Positions 8,503-18,367 of a DNA stretch of 64,000 nt are shown here, in pieces. Origin of the DNA: Clostridium_AI sp964409685 (GTDB taxonomy: Bacteria; Bacillota; Clostridia; Lachnospirales; Lachnospiraceae); assembly GCA_964409685.1 (NCBI GenBank), contig CAYPEJ010000005.1:102149-166148 (forward strand). The letters are read 5' to 3'. A program made the position numbers and the translations under genes. Position 1 is the stretch's first letter. The number at the start of each line of letters is the position of its first letter. The notes beneath the pieces are model-generated. The model saw only the letters and a program-made list of their open reading frames with translations. It did not search any database and was not told the origin of the DNA.

Positions 8503-9732
8503 TTATTGAATCAAGTCAGTATTTGACAAAATTAGTCCTCTTTTTATCTTTGTTGTTAAAATACGAGTGACAGATTCATCAATTTGTGATTCTGAAATGT
8601 CTTCTGTGATAACTGCATTCACAACTGAATTGTAAGCATCTACGAAATCAACTGGCATTAGAACTATATCTGCACCTGCTTTGATAGCTTTTACTGCTGC
8701 TTCACCTGATGTGTAAACATTGGTAATTGCTTTCATGTCAAATGCATCGGTAATGATAACTCCTTCAAATCCTAATTCTTCACGTACGATTTGTTTCATA
8801 ACTAATGAGCTTAAAGAAGCTGGTGTTGTATTTCCTTCTACACGACTAATAGAAATATGAGAAATCATCATAAAGTCTGCACCTGCTTTGATTCCAGATT
8901 TAAATGGAACAAAGTCTACACTTCTTAAACGATTTAAATCACTTTCTACATTTACACTTGCCTGATGAGTATCTCCATCGGCATCTCCGTGTCCTGGGAA
9001 ATGTTTTAAGGTTGCACTTACCCCTGTGCTTTGTAATCCCTTTAGTACTGCTGTGGAGTATGCAGCAACTTTTTCTGCATCACTGCCAAAAGAACGATTT
9101 CCTATCTCTGTATTGGTTTCATTGGTTCGAACATCGGCTACTGGAGCAAAGTCAAGATTGAATCCTAATTGGCTGATTTCCGTCCCGATAGTGACACCCA
9201 TGTTATAGCAATAATCTTCGTCTTCGGTTGCTCCGATCACTTGCATAGATGGAAATTGTGTTGTCTTCATATTGCTGTTACTTGCAATTCTAGATACATC
9301 TCCACCTTCTTCGTCTACGGATATCCATAATGGTAATTTGGAATTTTCCTGAAGATTTCGAATCAATTCCGTTGTTTGTGAACGTGTTTCAATATTTCGT
9401 GAGAAGAAAATAGTACCTCCCACTGGATATTCAGATAAACTCTTTTGCATCTCTTCTGTGAAAGTACGGTGTTCATAGTAGCTTCCTTTTGTTGAATCTA
9501 GTGATTCTAAGTTTACAATAAACATTTGTCCAACTTTTTCTTCTAGTGTCATATTATTTAAAATAGCCTTTGCTAATCCCATAATCTCCGTGCTATCAGT
9601 AAGTACTCGCCCTTCTTCTTCCCCCGAAACAACTGGCTCTGTTATGTCCAAACTTCCTCCTTGATTGGTGTTATAAGTACAGGCAGTAAATACAAGAGAA
9701 AATAGGGCTATAAATATCAGTAGTTTTTTCAT
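8503..9732 (-). CDS. Secreted GH3 beta-N-acetylhexosaminidase (NagZ-like) lipoprotein
   Basis: 409 residues. A lipoprotein signal peptide (MKKLLIFIALFSLVFTAC, lipobox Cys17) anchors it outside the membrane. The GH3 domain shows the NagZ hallmark KHFPGHGDADGDTH, whose Asp/His pair replaces the usual acid/base, and the nucleophile segment IITDAFDM. Likely role: releasing terminal GlcNAc from muropeptides or chitin-like substrates outside the cell. The start at 9732 has GGAGG upstream; an upstream in-frame ATG would add a non-signal extension. Single gene, separated from gltD by a bidirectional terminator. Confidence 0.88.
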   Translation of the reverse strand: MKKLLIFIALFSLVFTACTYNTNQGGSLDITEPVVSGEEEGRVLTDSTEIMGLAKAILNNMTLEEKVGQMFIVNLESLDSTKGSYYEHRTFTEEMQKSLSEYPVGGTIFFSRNIETRSQTTELIRNLQENSKLPLWISVDEEGGDVSRIASNSNMKTTQFPSMQVIGATEDEDYCYNMGVTIGTEISQLGFNLDFAPVADVRTNETNTEIGNRSFGSDAEKVAAYSTAVLKGLQSTGVSATLKHFPGHGDADGDTHQASVNVESDLNRLRSVDFVPFKSGIKAGADFMMISHISISRVEGNTTPASLSSLVMKQIVREELGFEGVIITDAFDMKAITNVYTSGEAAVKAIKAGADIVLMPVDFVDAYNSVVNAVITEDISESQIDESVTRILTTKIKRGLILSNTDLIQ

Positions 9733-9842
9733 TTCCGCCTCCATATTGCGACTGATTTTTCCAAATGTGCATGAATGTATTATCGTCGATTTTTTCGAAG
9801 TTGTCAATGAAAAGGTGAAAAACCTCGTTATGGTGCATGCAA

Positions 9843-9875
9843 AAAGCCATGAGCGTCAACATCACCCATGGCTTT
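9843..9875 (-). terminator. Terminator of gltD (bidirectional)
   Basis: AAAGCCATG / CATGGCTTT, 9-bp perfect stem followed by TTTTTGC on the minus strand, 45 nt past gltD. The plus-strand side also ends in T-rich sequence. Confidence 0.8.
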
Positions 9876-9920
9876 CTTTATTAGGATTCGATTACCATTC
9901 AACTTTATGGAAAAATCAAC

Positions 9921-11408
9921 TTACCCTAAATTGGAATACCCCATTAACCAAGTATCCACTTCTTTTGCAGCCTCACGTCCTTCACGAATCGCCCAAACAA
10001 CTAACGATTGTCCTCGGTGCATATCCCCAGCCACAAATACCTTTTCCTCACTTGTCCTATACTTCCCAGCCTCTGTCAACACATTGGTTCTCTCATTCAC
10101 TTTCACTGAAAATGCCTTTGAAACATAAGACTCGCTTCCTAAGAATCCTGCTGCAATCAATACAACATCCACATCCAGTTCATACTCTGAACCTTCCACT
10201 TCTGCCATTATCATTCGACCTGTCTTCTCATCTTTCTTACTCTCTAACTTAACGCATTTCGCCTTACACACATTTCCTTTTTCATCTGCCACAAATTCCT
10301 TTACTGTGGTTTGATAGATTCTTGGATCGCCTCCAAATACTGCAATTGCTTCCTCTTGGCCATAATCCGTCTTCAAGACTCTAGGCCACTCTGGCCAAGG
10401 ATTGCTCTCCATTCTCTGTTCTGGAAGTTTCGGCATCATCTCCAACTGAATCACCGATTTTGCTCCAAGACGAATGGAACTTCCGACGCAATCATTTCCA
10501 GTATCGCCACCACCGATAACTAATACATTTTTATCCTTACAAGGAACAAATTGATTATCCTTTAATTCTGAATTCAACAAACTCTTAGTCACTCTTGTAA
10601 GAAAATCTACTGCAAAGTAAATCCCTTTCGCCTGTCTTCCCGGCACCTTAATATCTCTAGGATTGGAAGCACCACAACAAAGAATGATTGCATCATATTC
10701 CTTTTGTAATTTTGACACCTTTACATTTTTACCTACATCTGCGTTTGTTACAAATACAATTCCTTCCTCTTTCATAAGATTTACTTTTCGGTCAATTACG
10801 TGTTTTTCTAACTTCATATTTGGAATTCCGTACATCAAAAGTCCACCTATTCTATCATTTCGTTCAAATACGGTGACGGAATGTCCTCTCTTATTTAACT
10901 GATCTGCTGCTGCCAAGCCAGATGGACCAGAACCAACAATGGCAACTTTTTTTCCTGTACGAACTTTCGGAGGATTGGCTTTTATATATCCATTTTCATA
11001 TGCGTGTTCAATAATATAATTTTCATTTTCCTTAATAGAAACTGCATTTCCATTCAGATTACAAGTACATGCTGCTTCGCAAGGTGCAGGACATACCCTA
11101 GACGTAAATTCTGGGAAACTGTTAGTCTTTTGCAAACGGTGTAACGCCTGCTCAAAATTATTGCAATACAATAGATCGTTCCACTCTGGAATCAGGTTGT
11201 TAAGAGGACAACCTGACGCCATACCACCAATCATCATGCCTGACTGACAAAATGGTACTCCACAATTCATACATCTTGCCGCCTGCTGTGTTCGTTCTTC
11301 CTCTGAAAGTGCTATATGAAACTCATTGAAATGTTTGATTCGTTCCTTTGGTTCGATTGCTTTACTATTTTTTCTCTCATATTCTAAAAAACCAGTTGGC
11401 TTACCCAT
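9921..11408 (-). CDS. gltD: Glutamate synthase (NADPH) small subunit
   Basis: 495 residues. The flavoprotein subunit passes electrons from NAD(P)H to the large subunit for conversion of glutamine and 2-oxoglutarate to two glutamates. N-terminal cysteines (RCMNCGVPFCQSG, then CPLNN and VCPAPCEAAC) bind the two 4Fe-4S clusters. The FAD dinucleotide fold starts at VAIVGSGPSGLAAA, and the NAD(P) fold at NVLVIGGGDTGNDC. It follows gltB by 29 nt on the same strand and ends at a strong terminator. Confidence 0.96.
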   Translation of the reverse strand: MGKPTGFLEYERKNSKAIEPKERIKHFNEFHIALSEEERTQQAARCMNCGVPFCQSGMMIGGMASGCPLNNLIPEWNDLLYCNNFEQALHRLQKTNSFPEFTSRVCPAPCEAACTCNLNGNAVSIKENENYIIEHAYENGYIKANPPKVRTGKKVAIVGSGPSGLAAADQLNKRGHSVTVFERNDRIGGLLMYGIPNMKLEKHVIDRKVNLMKEEGIVFVTNADVGKNVKVSKLQKEYDAIILCCGASNPRDIKVPGRQAKGIYFAVDFLTRVTKSLLNSELKDNQFVPCKDKNVLVIGGGDTGNDCVGSSIRLGAKSVIQLEMMPKLPEQRMESNPWPEWPRVLKTDYGQEEAIAVFGGDPRIYQTTVKEFVADEKGNVCKAKCVKLESKKDEKTGRMIMAEVEGSEYELDVDVVLIAAGFLGSESYVSKAFSVKVNERTNVLTEAGKYRTSEEKVFVAGDMHRGQSLVVWAIREGREAAKEVDTWLMGYSNLG

Positions 11409-11437
11409 AAATGCTCCCTACCTTTCTGTAAATCTCA

Positions 11438-14400
11438 CTATTTTCTAATATTGGAATAAAACGCCTCAATCTGTGCTTGTTCACTGGACAATCCTTTTTC
11501 TTCCATTTGTACAATGGTTTGAAGCATTCTTCTGTAATCATAAGGAATAATCTTCTTAAACTTTGGTAAATAATCTTTAAAATTCGTAAGAATTTCTCTT
11601 CCCTTTTGAGAATTAGTGCATTTCACATGTTCTTCAATCATAAGCTTTAGCTCTAGTACGTCGTATTTATCGGTTACAGGTTCCATAGAAACTAATTCTT
11701 TATTTATTTTCAAATACAAATCACTTTCTTCATCTAATACATATGCAATTCCGCCAGACATTCCTGCTGCAAAGTTTTTCCCAGTCTGACCAAGTACCGC
11801 TACACGTCCTCCTGTCATGTACTCGCAACCATGATCGCCAACGCCTTCCACTACTGCTGTTGCACCAGAATTTCGTACGCAAAAACGTTCTCCTGCTACT
11901 CCATTGATAAATGCTTTTCCGCTAGTTGCACCATATAATGCAACATTTCCAATAATGATATTTTCATCTGCTTGAAATGTCGTTCCTTTTGGTGGATACA
12001 CCACGATTTTTCCGCCTGAAAGTCCCTTTCCTAGATAATCGTTACTATCACCGCACAATTCTAATGTAAGTCCTTTCGGTATAAATGCACCAAAGCTCTG
12101 ACCACCTGCACCATTACATTTTACCGTAAATGTATCCTCTTCTAGCTGATTATCAAATCGTCTTGTAATCTCCGCACCGAAAATAGTTCCCAATGCACGG
12201 TCTGTGTTGGACACATTCACTTCGATTGTCTTTTTCTGTCCTGTTGCAAGATTGTTCTTAAATTTCTTTAGAAATACTGCTTCGTCAATGGTACGTTCTA
12301 ATTCAAAGTTGTAAATTTGAGATGGATTAAATTTATTATGCTCTTTATCATTAAACTCGTGGGCTAAGATAGCACTTAAATCCACTTTGTCGGCATAACG
12401 ATTTCCAACCGAACGACGTTTTAATAAATCAGTTCTACCAACTAATTCATTTACGGTTTTCACCCCAAGTTTCGCCATATATTCTCGTAACTCTTGAGCG
12501 ATAAATCGCATAAAGTTTTCCACGTATTCTGGTTTTCCTTTAAAACGCTTGCGAAGTTCTGGATTCTGAGTCGCTATACCTACTGGACAAGTATCTAAGT
12601 TACAAACACGCATCATAACACATCCCATAGCTACCAATGGCGCTGTTGCAAATCCAAATTCTTCTGCTCCCAGCATTGCTGCAATTGCCACATCACGTCC
12701 ACTCATTAATTTTCCATCTGTTTCGATGACGACCTTATCACGAAGTCCATTCATCATTAATGTTTGGTGTGTTTCTGCAAGACCAAGTTCCCAAGGTAAT
12801 CCTGCGTTATGAATAGAACTCTTTGGTGCCGCTCCAGTTCCTCCATCATATCCTGAGATTAAAATTACTCCTGCACCTGCCTTTGCAACACCTGCTGCAA
12901 CAGTACCTACTCCCGCTTCCGATACTAACTTCACAGATATTCTCGCATTTACATTGGAATTTTTTAAATCATAAATCAACTGTGCCAAGTCCTCGATGGA
13001 ATAAATATCGTGGTGTGGTGGAGGTGAAATCAAACTTACTCCTGGGGTTGAGTTTCTCGTTTTCGCAATCCATGGATATACTTTTCCTCCAGGCAAATGT
13101 CCACCTTCTCCAGGTTTTGCTCCTTGCGCCATTTTGATTTGAATTTCCTTTGCACTTACCAAATATCTGGAATCTACACCAAATCTTCCTGACGCTACTT
13201 GCTTAATCGCGGAACAACGGTCTGTTTTACTTCCAGCACTAGCAAGACGTTCTAAACTTTCACCACCTTCACCTGTGTTCGATTTTCCACCTAGGTGATT
13301 CATGGCAATGGCAAGGGTTTCATGTGCCTCTTGAGAAATGGAACCGTATGACATAGCTCCTGTCTTAAATCGTTTTACAATGGCATCTACACTTTCTACT
13401 TCATCTATTGAAATTCCTTTTTCTGGATATACAAAATCCAACAATCCACGTAAGTTGATAATTCCTTCTTCTTTATCAATCTGTGCCGTATATTCTTTGA
13501 ATGTCTGATAATTGCCCGTTCTCGTCGCCGTTTGTAACAAATGAATAGTCTTTGGATTGTACAAATGTTCCTCTTTTTCATTTCCACTTCTTAACTTGTG
13601 ACTACCAAAACTTTCTAATGTCTCATCAATATGTAACCCCAGTGGATCAAATGCTTTGGAATGCAGTTCATTGACTTGTCTTTCAATATCTTTCATATCT
13701 ATTCCACCGATACGACTTACCGTTCCTGTAAAATATCGATCGATTACTTCCTTGCTTAATCCAATGGCCTCAAATATCTTAGAACCTTGATAAGATTGAA
13801 TGGTGGAAATACCCATCTTGGAGGCAATCTTAACAATTCCGCTTACTACTGCATGATTATAGTCATTTACTGCTGCGTAATAATCTTTGTTAAGCATGTT
13901 GTTGTCTATTAATTCTTTAATCGTATCCTGTGCTAAATATGGATTGACTGCACATGCACCATAACCCAATAAAGTTGCAAAATGATGGACTTCTCTTGGC
14001 TCTGCACTTTCTAAAATAATGGCAACGTGAGTTCTTTTCTTGGTACGAACTAAATGTTGTTGTAACGCTGATATTGCTAATAGTGATGGAATCGCAACAT
14101 GATTTTCATCTACACCTCGGTCACTTAGTATTAAGATGTTGGCTCCATCTTTGTAAGCGCGGTCAGCTTCCACGAATAAACGGTCAATAGCTTTTTCAAG
14201 AGACGTATTTTTATAGAATAAGATTGAAATTTCTTCTACTTGGAATCCATCTACTTTCATATGTTTTATCTTTAATATATCAGTATTTGTTAAGATAGGA
14301 TTGTTAATTCGAAGAACTCGGCAATTTTCAGGTTTTTCTTCTAATAAGTTGCCATCTTCTCCAATATACACTGCAGTAGATGTTACGACTTTTTCTCGAA

Positions 14401-15997
14401 TACAATCAATTGGCGGATTGGTAACCTGTGCAAATAATTGACGGAAATAATTGAACAATGGTTGTGGCTGGTCTGATAAAACTGGGATAGCTGTGTCTGT
14501 TCCCATAGCGGCTGTTGGTTCGCCTCCATTGATTGCCATTGGTAAGATAGCCGTCTTTACTTCTTCAAATGTATAGCCAAATGCTCTTTGAATCTTGACT
14601 TTCTCACTGTCTGTGTACTCATGTACTTTTTCATTTGGAATTTTTAGGTCTTTTAGATGTACTAAGTTACCATCTAACCATTCACCATAAGGTTGACGAT
14701 TGGCGTATAAACTCTTTAGGTCGTCATCGTCTACAATTTCACCTTTTACAGTATCCACTAATAGCATTTTACCTGGTCTTAAACGTTCTTTTCGGATGAT
14801 TTTTTCTGGTGGAATATCTAATACTCCGACTTCGGATGATAAGATTACTTCATCGTCTGTTGTAATGTAGTAACGGGAAGGTCTTAAGCCGTTACGATCT
14901 AGGATAGCTCCCATTTTATCACCATCAGAAAATAAAATTGACGCTGGTCCATCCCACGCTTCCATCATAGTCTCATAGTATTGGTAGAAATCTTTTTTAT
15001 CTTGAGACATATATTTATTGTTTGCCCAAGGTTCTGGGATGGTAATCATAACAGCTAATGGTAAATCCATACCACTCATTACTAAGAATTCTAATGTGTT
15101 GTCCAGCATTGCAGAATCGGAACCTTCTGTGTTAATTACTGGAAGAACCTTATGTAACTCTCCTTTTAAATGTTCAGATTCCATAGTCTCTTCACGGGCT
15201 AACATTTTGTCTGCATTTCCGCGGATGGTGTTGATTTCACCGTTATGTACAATAAATCGATTTGGATGAGCACGCTGCCAGCTTGGTTGAGTGTTGGTAC
15301 TGAAACGAGAATGAACCATGGCAATAGCAGATTCATAGTCTTGGTCTTGTAGGTCTTGGAAGAAGGAACGTAATTGCCCAACTAAGAACATACCTTTGTA
15401 AACGATAGTTCTACTGGAAAGGGAAACTACATAGGTGTCGTCGTTACTTTGTTCGAAGATTCTTCTTGCAATGTAAAGTTTTCGGTCGAAGTCAAGTCCT
15501 TTTTCGACTTTTTCTGGTTTCTTAATAAAACATTGTAGAATACAAGGCATACATTCATGGGCTGTCTTTCCAAGAATTTCAGGATAGGTTGGAACTTGAC
15601 GCCAACCAAGGAAGGAAAGACCTTCTTTTTCTATAATGATTTCGAACATTTTCATAGCTTGTCGTCGCATCAATTCATCTTGTGGAAAGAAGAACATACC
15701 GACACCATAAGAACGTTCTTCCCCTAAGTTGATGTTAAGTTCTTTTGTGGCTTTTGTGAAGAACTTGTGGGAAATTTGGAGTAGGATACCAACGCCATCC
15801 CCTGTTTTGCCTTCTGCGTCTTTTCCTGCACGATGCTCTAGGTTTTCGACGATTTTTAAAGCATTTTGGACGGTGGAGTGAGTTTTCTTTCCTTTTATAT
15901 TAACGATAGCACCAATTCCACAGTTGTCGTGTTCGAATTGTGGATGGTATAAACCGACTGGGGTGCGCTTAGATTCTTCGATGTGTTGATAGTTCAT
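11438..15997 (-). CDS. gltB: Glutamate synthase large subunit
   Basis: 1519 residues, full family length. The N-terminal class II glutaminase begins at Cys26 in HDNCGIGA after a propeptide. The central and FMN-binding domains include KMAQGAKPGEGGHLPG, and the 3Fe-4S ligands fit CVMMRVCNLDTC (Cx5Cx4C). The C-terminal GXGXG beta-helix is present (repeated G-rich segments, GDHGCEYMTGGRVAVLG). It forms a two-gene operon with gltD. GAGGAGG precedes the ATG. Upstream is a roughly 180-nt leader whose promoter is followed almost at once by a terminator hairpin, so premature termination may control it. Confidence 0.97.
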   Translation of the reverse strand: MNYQHIEESKRTPVGLYHPQFEHDNCGIGAIVNIKGKKTHSTVQNALKIVENLEHRAGKDAEGKTGDGVGILLQISHKFFTKATKELNINLGEERSYGVGMFFFPQDELMRRQAMKMFEIIIEKEGLSFLGWRQVPTYPEILGKTAHECMPCILQCFIKKPEKVEKGLDFDRKLYIARRIFEQSNDDTYVVSLSSRTIVYKGMFLVGQLRSFFQDLQDQDYESAIAMVHSRFSTNTQPSWQRAHPNRFIVHNGEINTIRGNADKMLAREETMESEHLKGELHKVLPVINTEGSDSAMLDNTLEFLVMSGMDLPLAVMITIPEPWANNKYMSQDKKDFYQYYETMMEAWDGPASILFSDGDKMGAILDRNGLRPSRYYITTDDEVILSSEVGVLDIPPEKIIRKERLRPGKMLLVDTVKGEIVDDDDLKSLYANRQPYGEWLDGNLVHLKDLKIPNEKVHEYTDSEKVKIQRAFGYTFEEVKTAILPMAINGGEPTAAMGTDTAIPVLSDQPQPLFNYFRQLFAQVTNPPIDCIREKVVTSTAVYIGEDGNLLEEKPENCRVLRINNPILTNTDILKIKHMKVDGFQVEEISILFYKNTSLEKAIDRLFVEADRAYKDGANILILSDRGVDENHVAIPSLLAISALQQHLVRTKKRTHVAIILESAEPREVHHFATLLGYGACAVNPYLAQDTIKELIDNNMLNKDYYAAVNDYNHAVVSGIVKIASKMGISTIQSYQGSKIFEAIGLSKEVIDRYFTGTVSRIGGIDMKDIERQVNELHSKAFDPLGLHIDETLESFGSHKLRSGNEKEEHLYNPKTIHLLQTATRTGNYQTFKEYTAQIDKEEGIINLRGLLDFVYPEKGISIDEVESVDAIVKRFKTGAMSYGSISQEAHETLAIAMNHLGGKSNTGEGGESLERLASAGSKTDRCSAIKQVASGRFGVDSRYLVSAKEIQIKMAQGAKPGEGGHLPGGKVYPWIAKTRNSTPGVSLISPPPHHDIYSIEDLAQLIYDLKNSNVNARISVKLVSEAGVGTVAAGVAKAGAGVILISGYDGGTGAAPKSSIHNAGLPWELGLAETHQTLMMNGLRDKVVIETDGKLMSGRDVAIAAMLGAEEFGFATAPLVAMGCVMMRVCNLDTCPVGIATQNPELRKRFKGKPEYVENFMRFIAQELREYMAKLGVKTVNELVGRTDLLKRRSVGNRYADKVDLSAILAHEFNDKEHNKFNPSQIYNFELERTIDEAVFLKKFKNNLATGQKKTIEVNVSNTDRALGTIFGAEITRRFDNQLEEDTFTVKCNGAGGQSFGAFIPKGLTLELCGDSNDYLGKGLSGGKIVVYPPKGTTFQADENIIIGNVALYGATSGKAFINGVAGERFCVRNSGATAVVEGVGDHGCEYMTGGRVAVLGQTGKNFAAGMSGGIAYVLDEESDLYLKINKELVSMEPVTDKYDVLELKLMIEEHVKCTNSQKGREILTNFKDYLPKFKKIIPYDYRRMLQTIVQMEEKGLSSEQAQIEAFYSNIRK

Positions 15998-16126
15998 AGG
16001 GATTCCTCCTCGTATTATATAGTTTGATTACATATGGGGCAGTTCTTTTTACCACTTTATCGTTGTGTCACTTTATTTCATAAAACTCACAAGAATAAAA
16101 AGGCAAAACGAAATTTCCTATTAAAT

Positions 16127-16169
16127 AAAAAAAAAGGTGACTAGAATCCGTTGAATCCTAGAACACCTT
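16127..16169 (-). terminator. Promoter-proximal terminator hairpin in the gltB leader
   Basis: On the minus strand a long stem joins AAGGTG with CACCTT (16169-16134) and CTAGGATTC with GGATTCTAG around an AAC loop, followed by nine Ts (16135-16127). It starts only about 8-10 nt after the predicted transcription start and 130 nt before gltB. The T tract is on the gltB strand only. Confidence 0.75.
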
Positions 16170-16183
16170 TGTTCGTTGTATTG

Positions 16184-16212
16184 ATTATAGTATGGTCGTT
16201 TAATAAAATCAA
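16184..16212 (-). promoter_or_regulatory. Probable gltB promoter
   Basis: Minus strand TTGATT (16212-16207), 17-bp spacer, TATAAT (16189-16184). Transcription should begin near 16178, immediately before the leader terminator. A weaker downstream promoter is possible, so the short upstream RNA could also be independent. Confidence 0.6.
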
Positions 16213-16639
16213 GTTTAGTCAACTTAGAACTTAGAAAATTAAGTTTTTTGTCATTTTTCTTAATTTAATAAAGTTCTTAGATTCATTCAAGACCAAATTA
16301 TTCAATTTCTTTCAAAATACTATCTGATATGGCATATATCAGAACTAAAAGGTTAAGTTTACATTCCAAAAACTCTCTATTTGGGTGAGAAAAGATGCAC
16401 TATCTCATTTCAAATCTCATTTCAATTTTTTTACCAAAATATACATGTTGAATTATGTCAAAAAATGTTGCATCATATATTTGAGTTTTTTAAACACCAA
16501 TCAAAAAGTTTTATTTCAACCTTCTTTGTTTAGTATGGTAAAGTATTAACGTTTTTCTGTATCAGCTAGATATAGTTACTTTGCCTAATATTGGTGTGAT
16601 TTTAAAACAAAAATAAGAAAAGGATGGATAGGATATTTT
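16213..16639. other. Divergent gltB/abgT intergenic region
   Basis: About 430 nt of AT-rich DNA. Near the gltB promoter the direct repeat ACTTAGA-ACTTAGA (about 16223-16236) could be part of a regulator site. No convincing abgT promoter, RNA gene or ORF was recognised. The abgT ribosome site (AGGATGGATAGGAT) lies at the right end. Confidence 0.4.
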
Positions 16640-18187
16640 ATGACAAACGAAAACAACATCAAAGAGAAAAAGCCTTCCTTAATTGAAAGAATAGGCTCAA
16701 AGATACCAGATCCAGTACTTATTTTCATCGGATTATATATTTTCGTAATGGTAATTACTGGAATTTTCGGTGGAACAACTTTTGAAACTATGGGTGGAGA
16801 CGGCTCTACAATTACTTACGAAATCAAGAATATGTTCACTTCTGAAAATATTCGTTGGATTTTCGACAATGCGTTATTAACAAACTGGTTAGGATATGCA
16901 GGTGGTATCTTAGGTACAATCTTAATCGTTATGTTTGGTATTGGTATTGCGGAAGAATCTGGTATGCTTTCTGCTTTAATACGTAAACTTGGTGGCGGTA
17001 TTCCAGAACGTTTTCTTCCATATCTTTTAGTATTCCTTGGTATTATGAGTAACATCGCTTCTGATGCTGGTTACTTAATCTTAATCCCACTTGCTGGTTT
17101 ACTTTACTTAGGCATTAACAAAAACCCATTAATCGGTATGTTTGCAGCATTCGCTGGTGTATCTGCTGGTTTCAGTGCGAACTTAATTCCTGCTACTGTA
17201 GTAGACGTTATTATTGGACGTAACGCACAAGGATTTGCTGAAGCGCAAAATGTCCCTTTTGTTTCCTATTTAGGAAAAGACATTAATCCATTTACAATGC
17301 ATTACTACTTTATGCTTGCTTCTACTTTCCTATTAGTATTACTTGGTGGTTTTATTACAAACCGTTTTATACGTCCTAAATTTGAAAAGATTTCTTACAC
17401 AGTACCTTCTGATATTAACTTATCTCAGTACGGTGTATCTAAAGAAGAAAATAAAGCTTTATTATGGGCTGGTTTAGGTTTCCTTATCTCTTGTGCATTT
17501 TTAGTATTTATGGCATTTGGACCACTAAAGAGCTTTCAAGATGCGGATGGTAGCAAAGTAACACCATTCCTTGACAATATCATTATCTTAATCACATTTG
17601 TATTCTTCTTAAGTGGTTTATTCTATGGTATTGCAATAAAGAAATTCACAAATTCAAGTGACGTTGTAAAAGCTTTATCAAAGCAAGTAGGATCAATGGG
17701 TTATACTATCGTATTAACATTCTTCTGCTACAACTTCCTTGCTTTATTAACTTATACAAACTTAGGTACTTACATTACCTACCTTGGAGCTACTGTACTT
17801 GGCGCACTTGGCCTTGCAAAATCTCCTACTTTATTAATCATTGGTTTCATCATAATTACAGCAATTATCAACCTTTTTGTTGGTGGTTTAACAGCAAAAT
17901 GGATGTTACTTGGACCAATCTTTATTCCAATGTTATATCAAGCAAACCCAGATATGACACCAGACGTAGTTGCTGCTGCTTACCGTTTAGCGGATTCTTC
18001 TACTAATATCATCACTCCATTAATGAGTTATGCTGGTGTAATCTTAATCTATATGAAGAGATACAAAGAAGATTTCACAATTGGAAATCTTATTGGTGCA
18101 ATGTTGCCATACTCCATTGCATTCCTAATTTCTTGGACAGTATTATTACTTTCCTTTATTACATTTGGAATTCCTCTAGGATTCTAA
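16640..18187 (+). CDS. AbgT-family transporter (p-aminobenzoyl-glutamate type)
   Basis: 515-residue integral membrane protein with about 11-13 hydrophobic segments. It matches the AbgT/MtrF family: N-terminal IERIGSKIPDPVLIFIGLYIF, conserved SDAGYLILIPLAGLLY, and the late segment ADSSTNIITPLMSY. Family members import p-aminobenzoyl-glutamate or export antimetabolites such as sulfonamides; the substrate here is not known. No abgA/abgB peptidase genes lie beside it. Single gene followed by its own terminator. Confidence 0.88.
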   Translation: MTNENNIKEKKPSLIERIGSKIPDPVLIFIGLYIFVMVITGIFGGTTFETMGGDGSTITYEIKNMFTSENIRWIFDNALLTNWLGYAGGILGTILIVMFGIGIAEESGMLSALIRKLGGGIPERFLPYLLVFLGIMSNIASDAGYLILIPLAGLLYLGINKNPLIGMFAAFAGVSAGFSANLIPATVVDVIIGRNAQGFAEAQNVPFVSYLGKDINPFTMHYYFMLASTFLLVLLGGFITNRFIRPKFEKISYTVPSDINLSQYGVSKEENKALLWAGLGFLISCAFLVFMAFGPLKSFQDADGSKVTPFLDNIIILITFVFFLSGLFYGIAIKKFTNSSDVVKALSKQVGSMGYTIVLTFFCYNFLALLTYTNLGTYITYLGATVLGALGLAKSPTLLIIGFIIITAIINLFVGGLTAKWMLLGPIFIPMLYQANPDMTPDVVAAAYRLADSSTNIITPLMSYAGVILIYMKRYKEDFTIGNLIGAMLPYSIAFLISWTVLLLSFITFGIPLGF

Positions 18188-18195
18188 AATGAGAT

Positions 18196-18229
18196 AAAAA
18201 AGCCTGCTGTGGAGACAGTGGGCTTTTTT
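18196..18229 (+). terminator. Terminator of the abgT-family gene
   Basis: AAAAAGCC...GGCTTTTTT hairpin with additional pairing CTGT/ACAG, immediately after the stop codon. Confidence 0.85.
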
Positions 18230-18283
18230 AATTCCAAGGAAATTCCGCTTCGCTATATTTCCTTGGAATTAAAAGCAGGATGC
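18230..18283 (+). repeat. 41-nt palindromic repeat, copy 1, with GCAGGATGC tail
   Basis: Palindrome with 14-bp perfect arms AATTCCAAGGAAAT / ATTTCCTTGGAATT (18230-18243, 18257-18270) around the 13-nt loop TCCGCTTCGCTAT, then AAAAGCAGGATGC. It directly follows a terminator T tract. The second copy is at 46390-46430 on the other strand. Confidence 0.7.
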
Positions 18284-18367
18284 ACACTTTGTTCATTACA
18301 ATCTTGCAATCTCCTCAACTTCCATTATAATAATCTATGAAATATACATTTTTGAAAGGAAACAACT

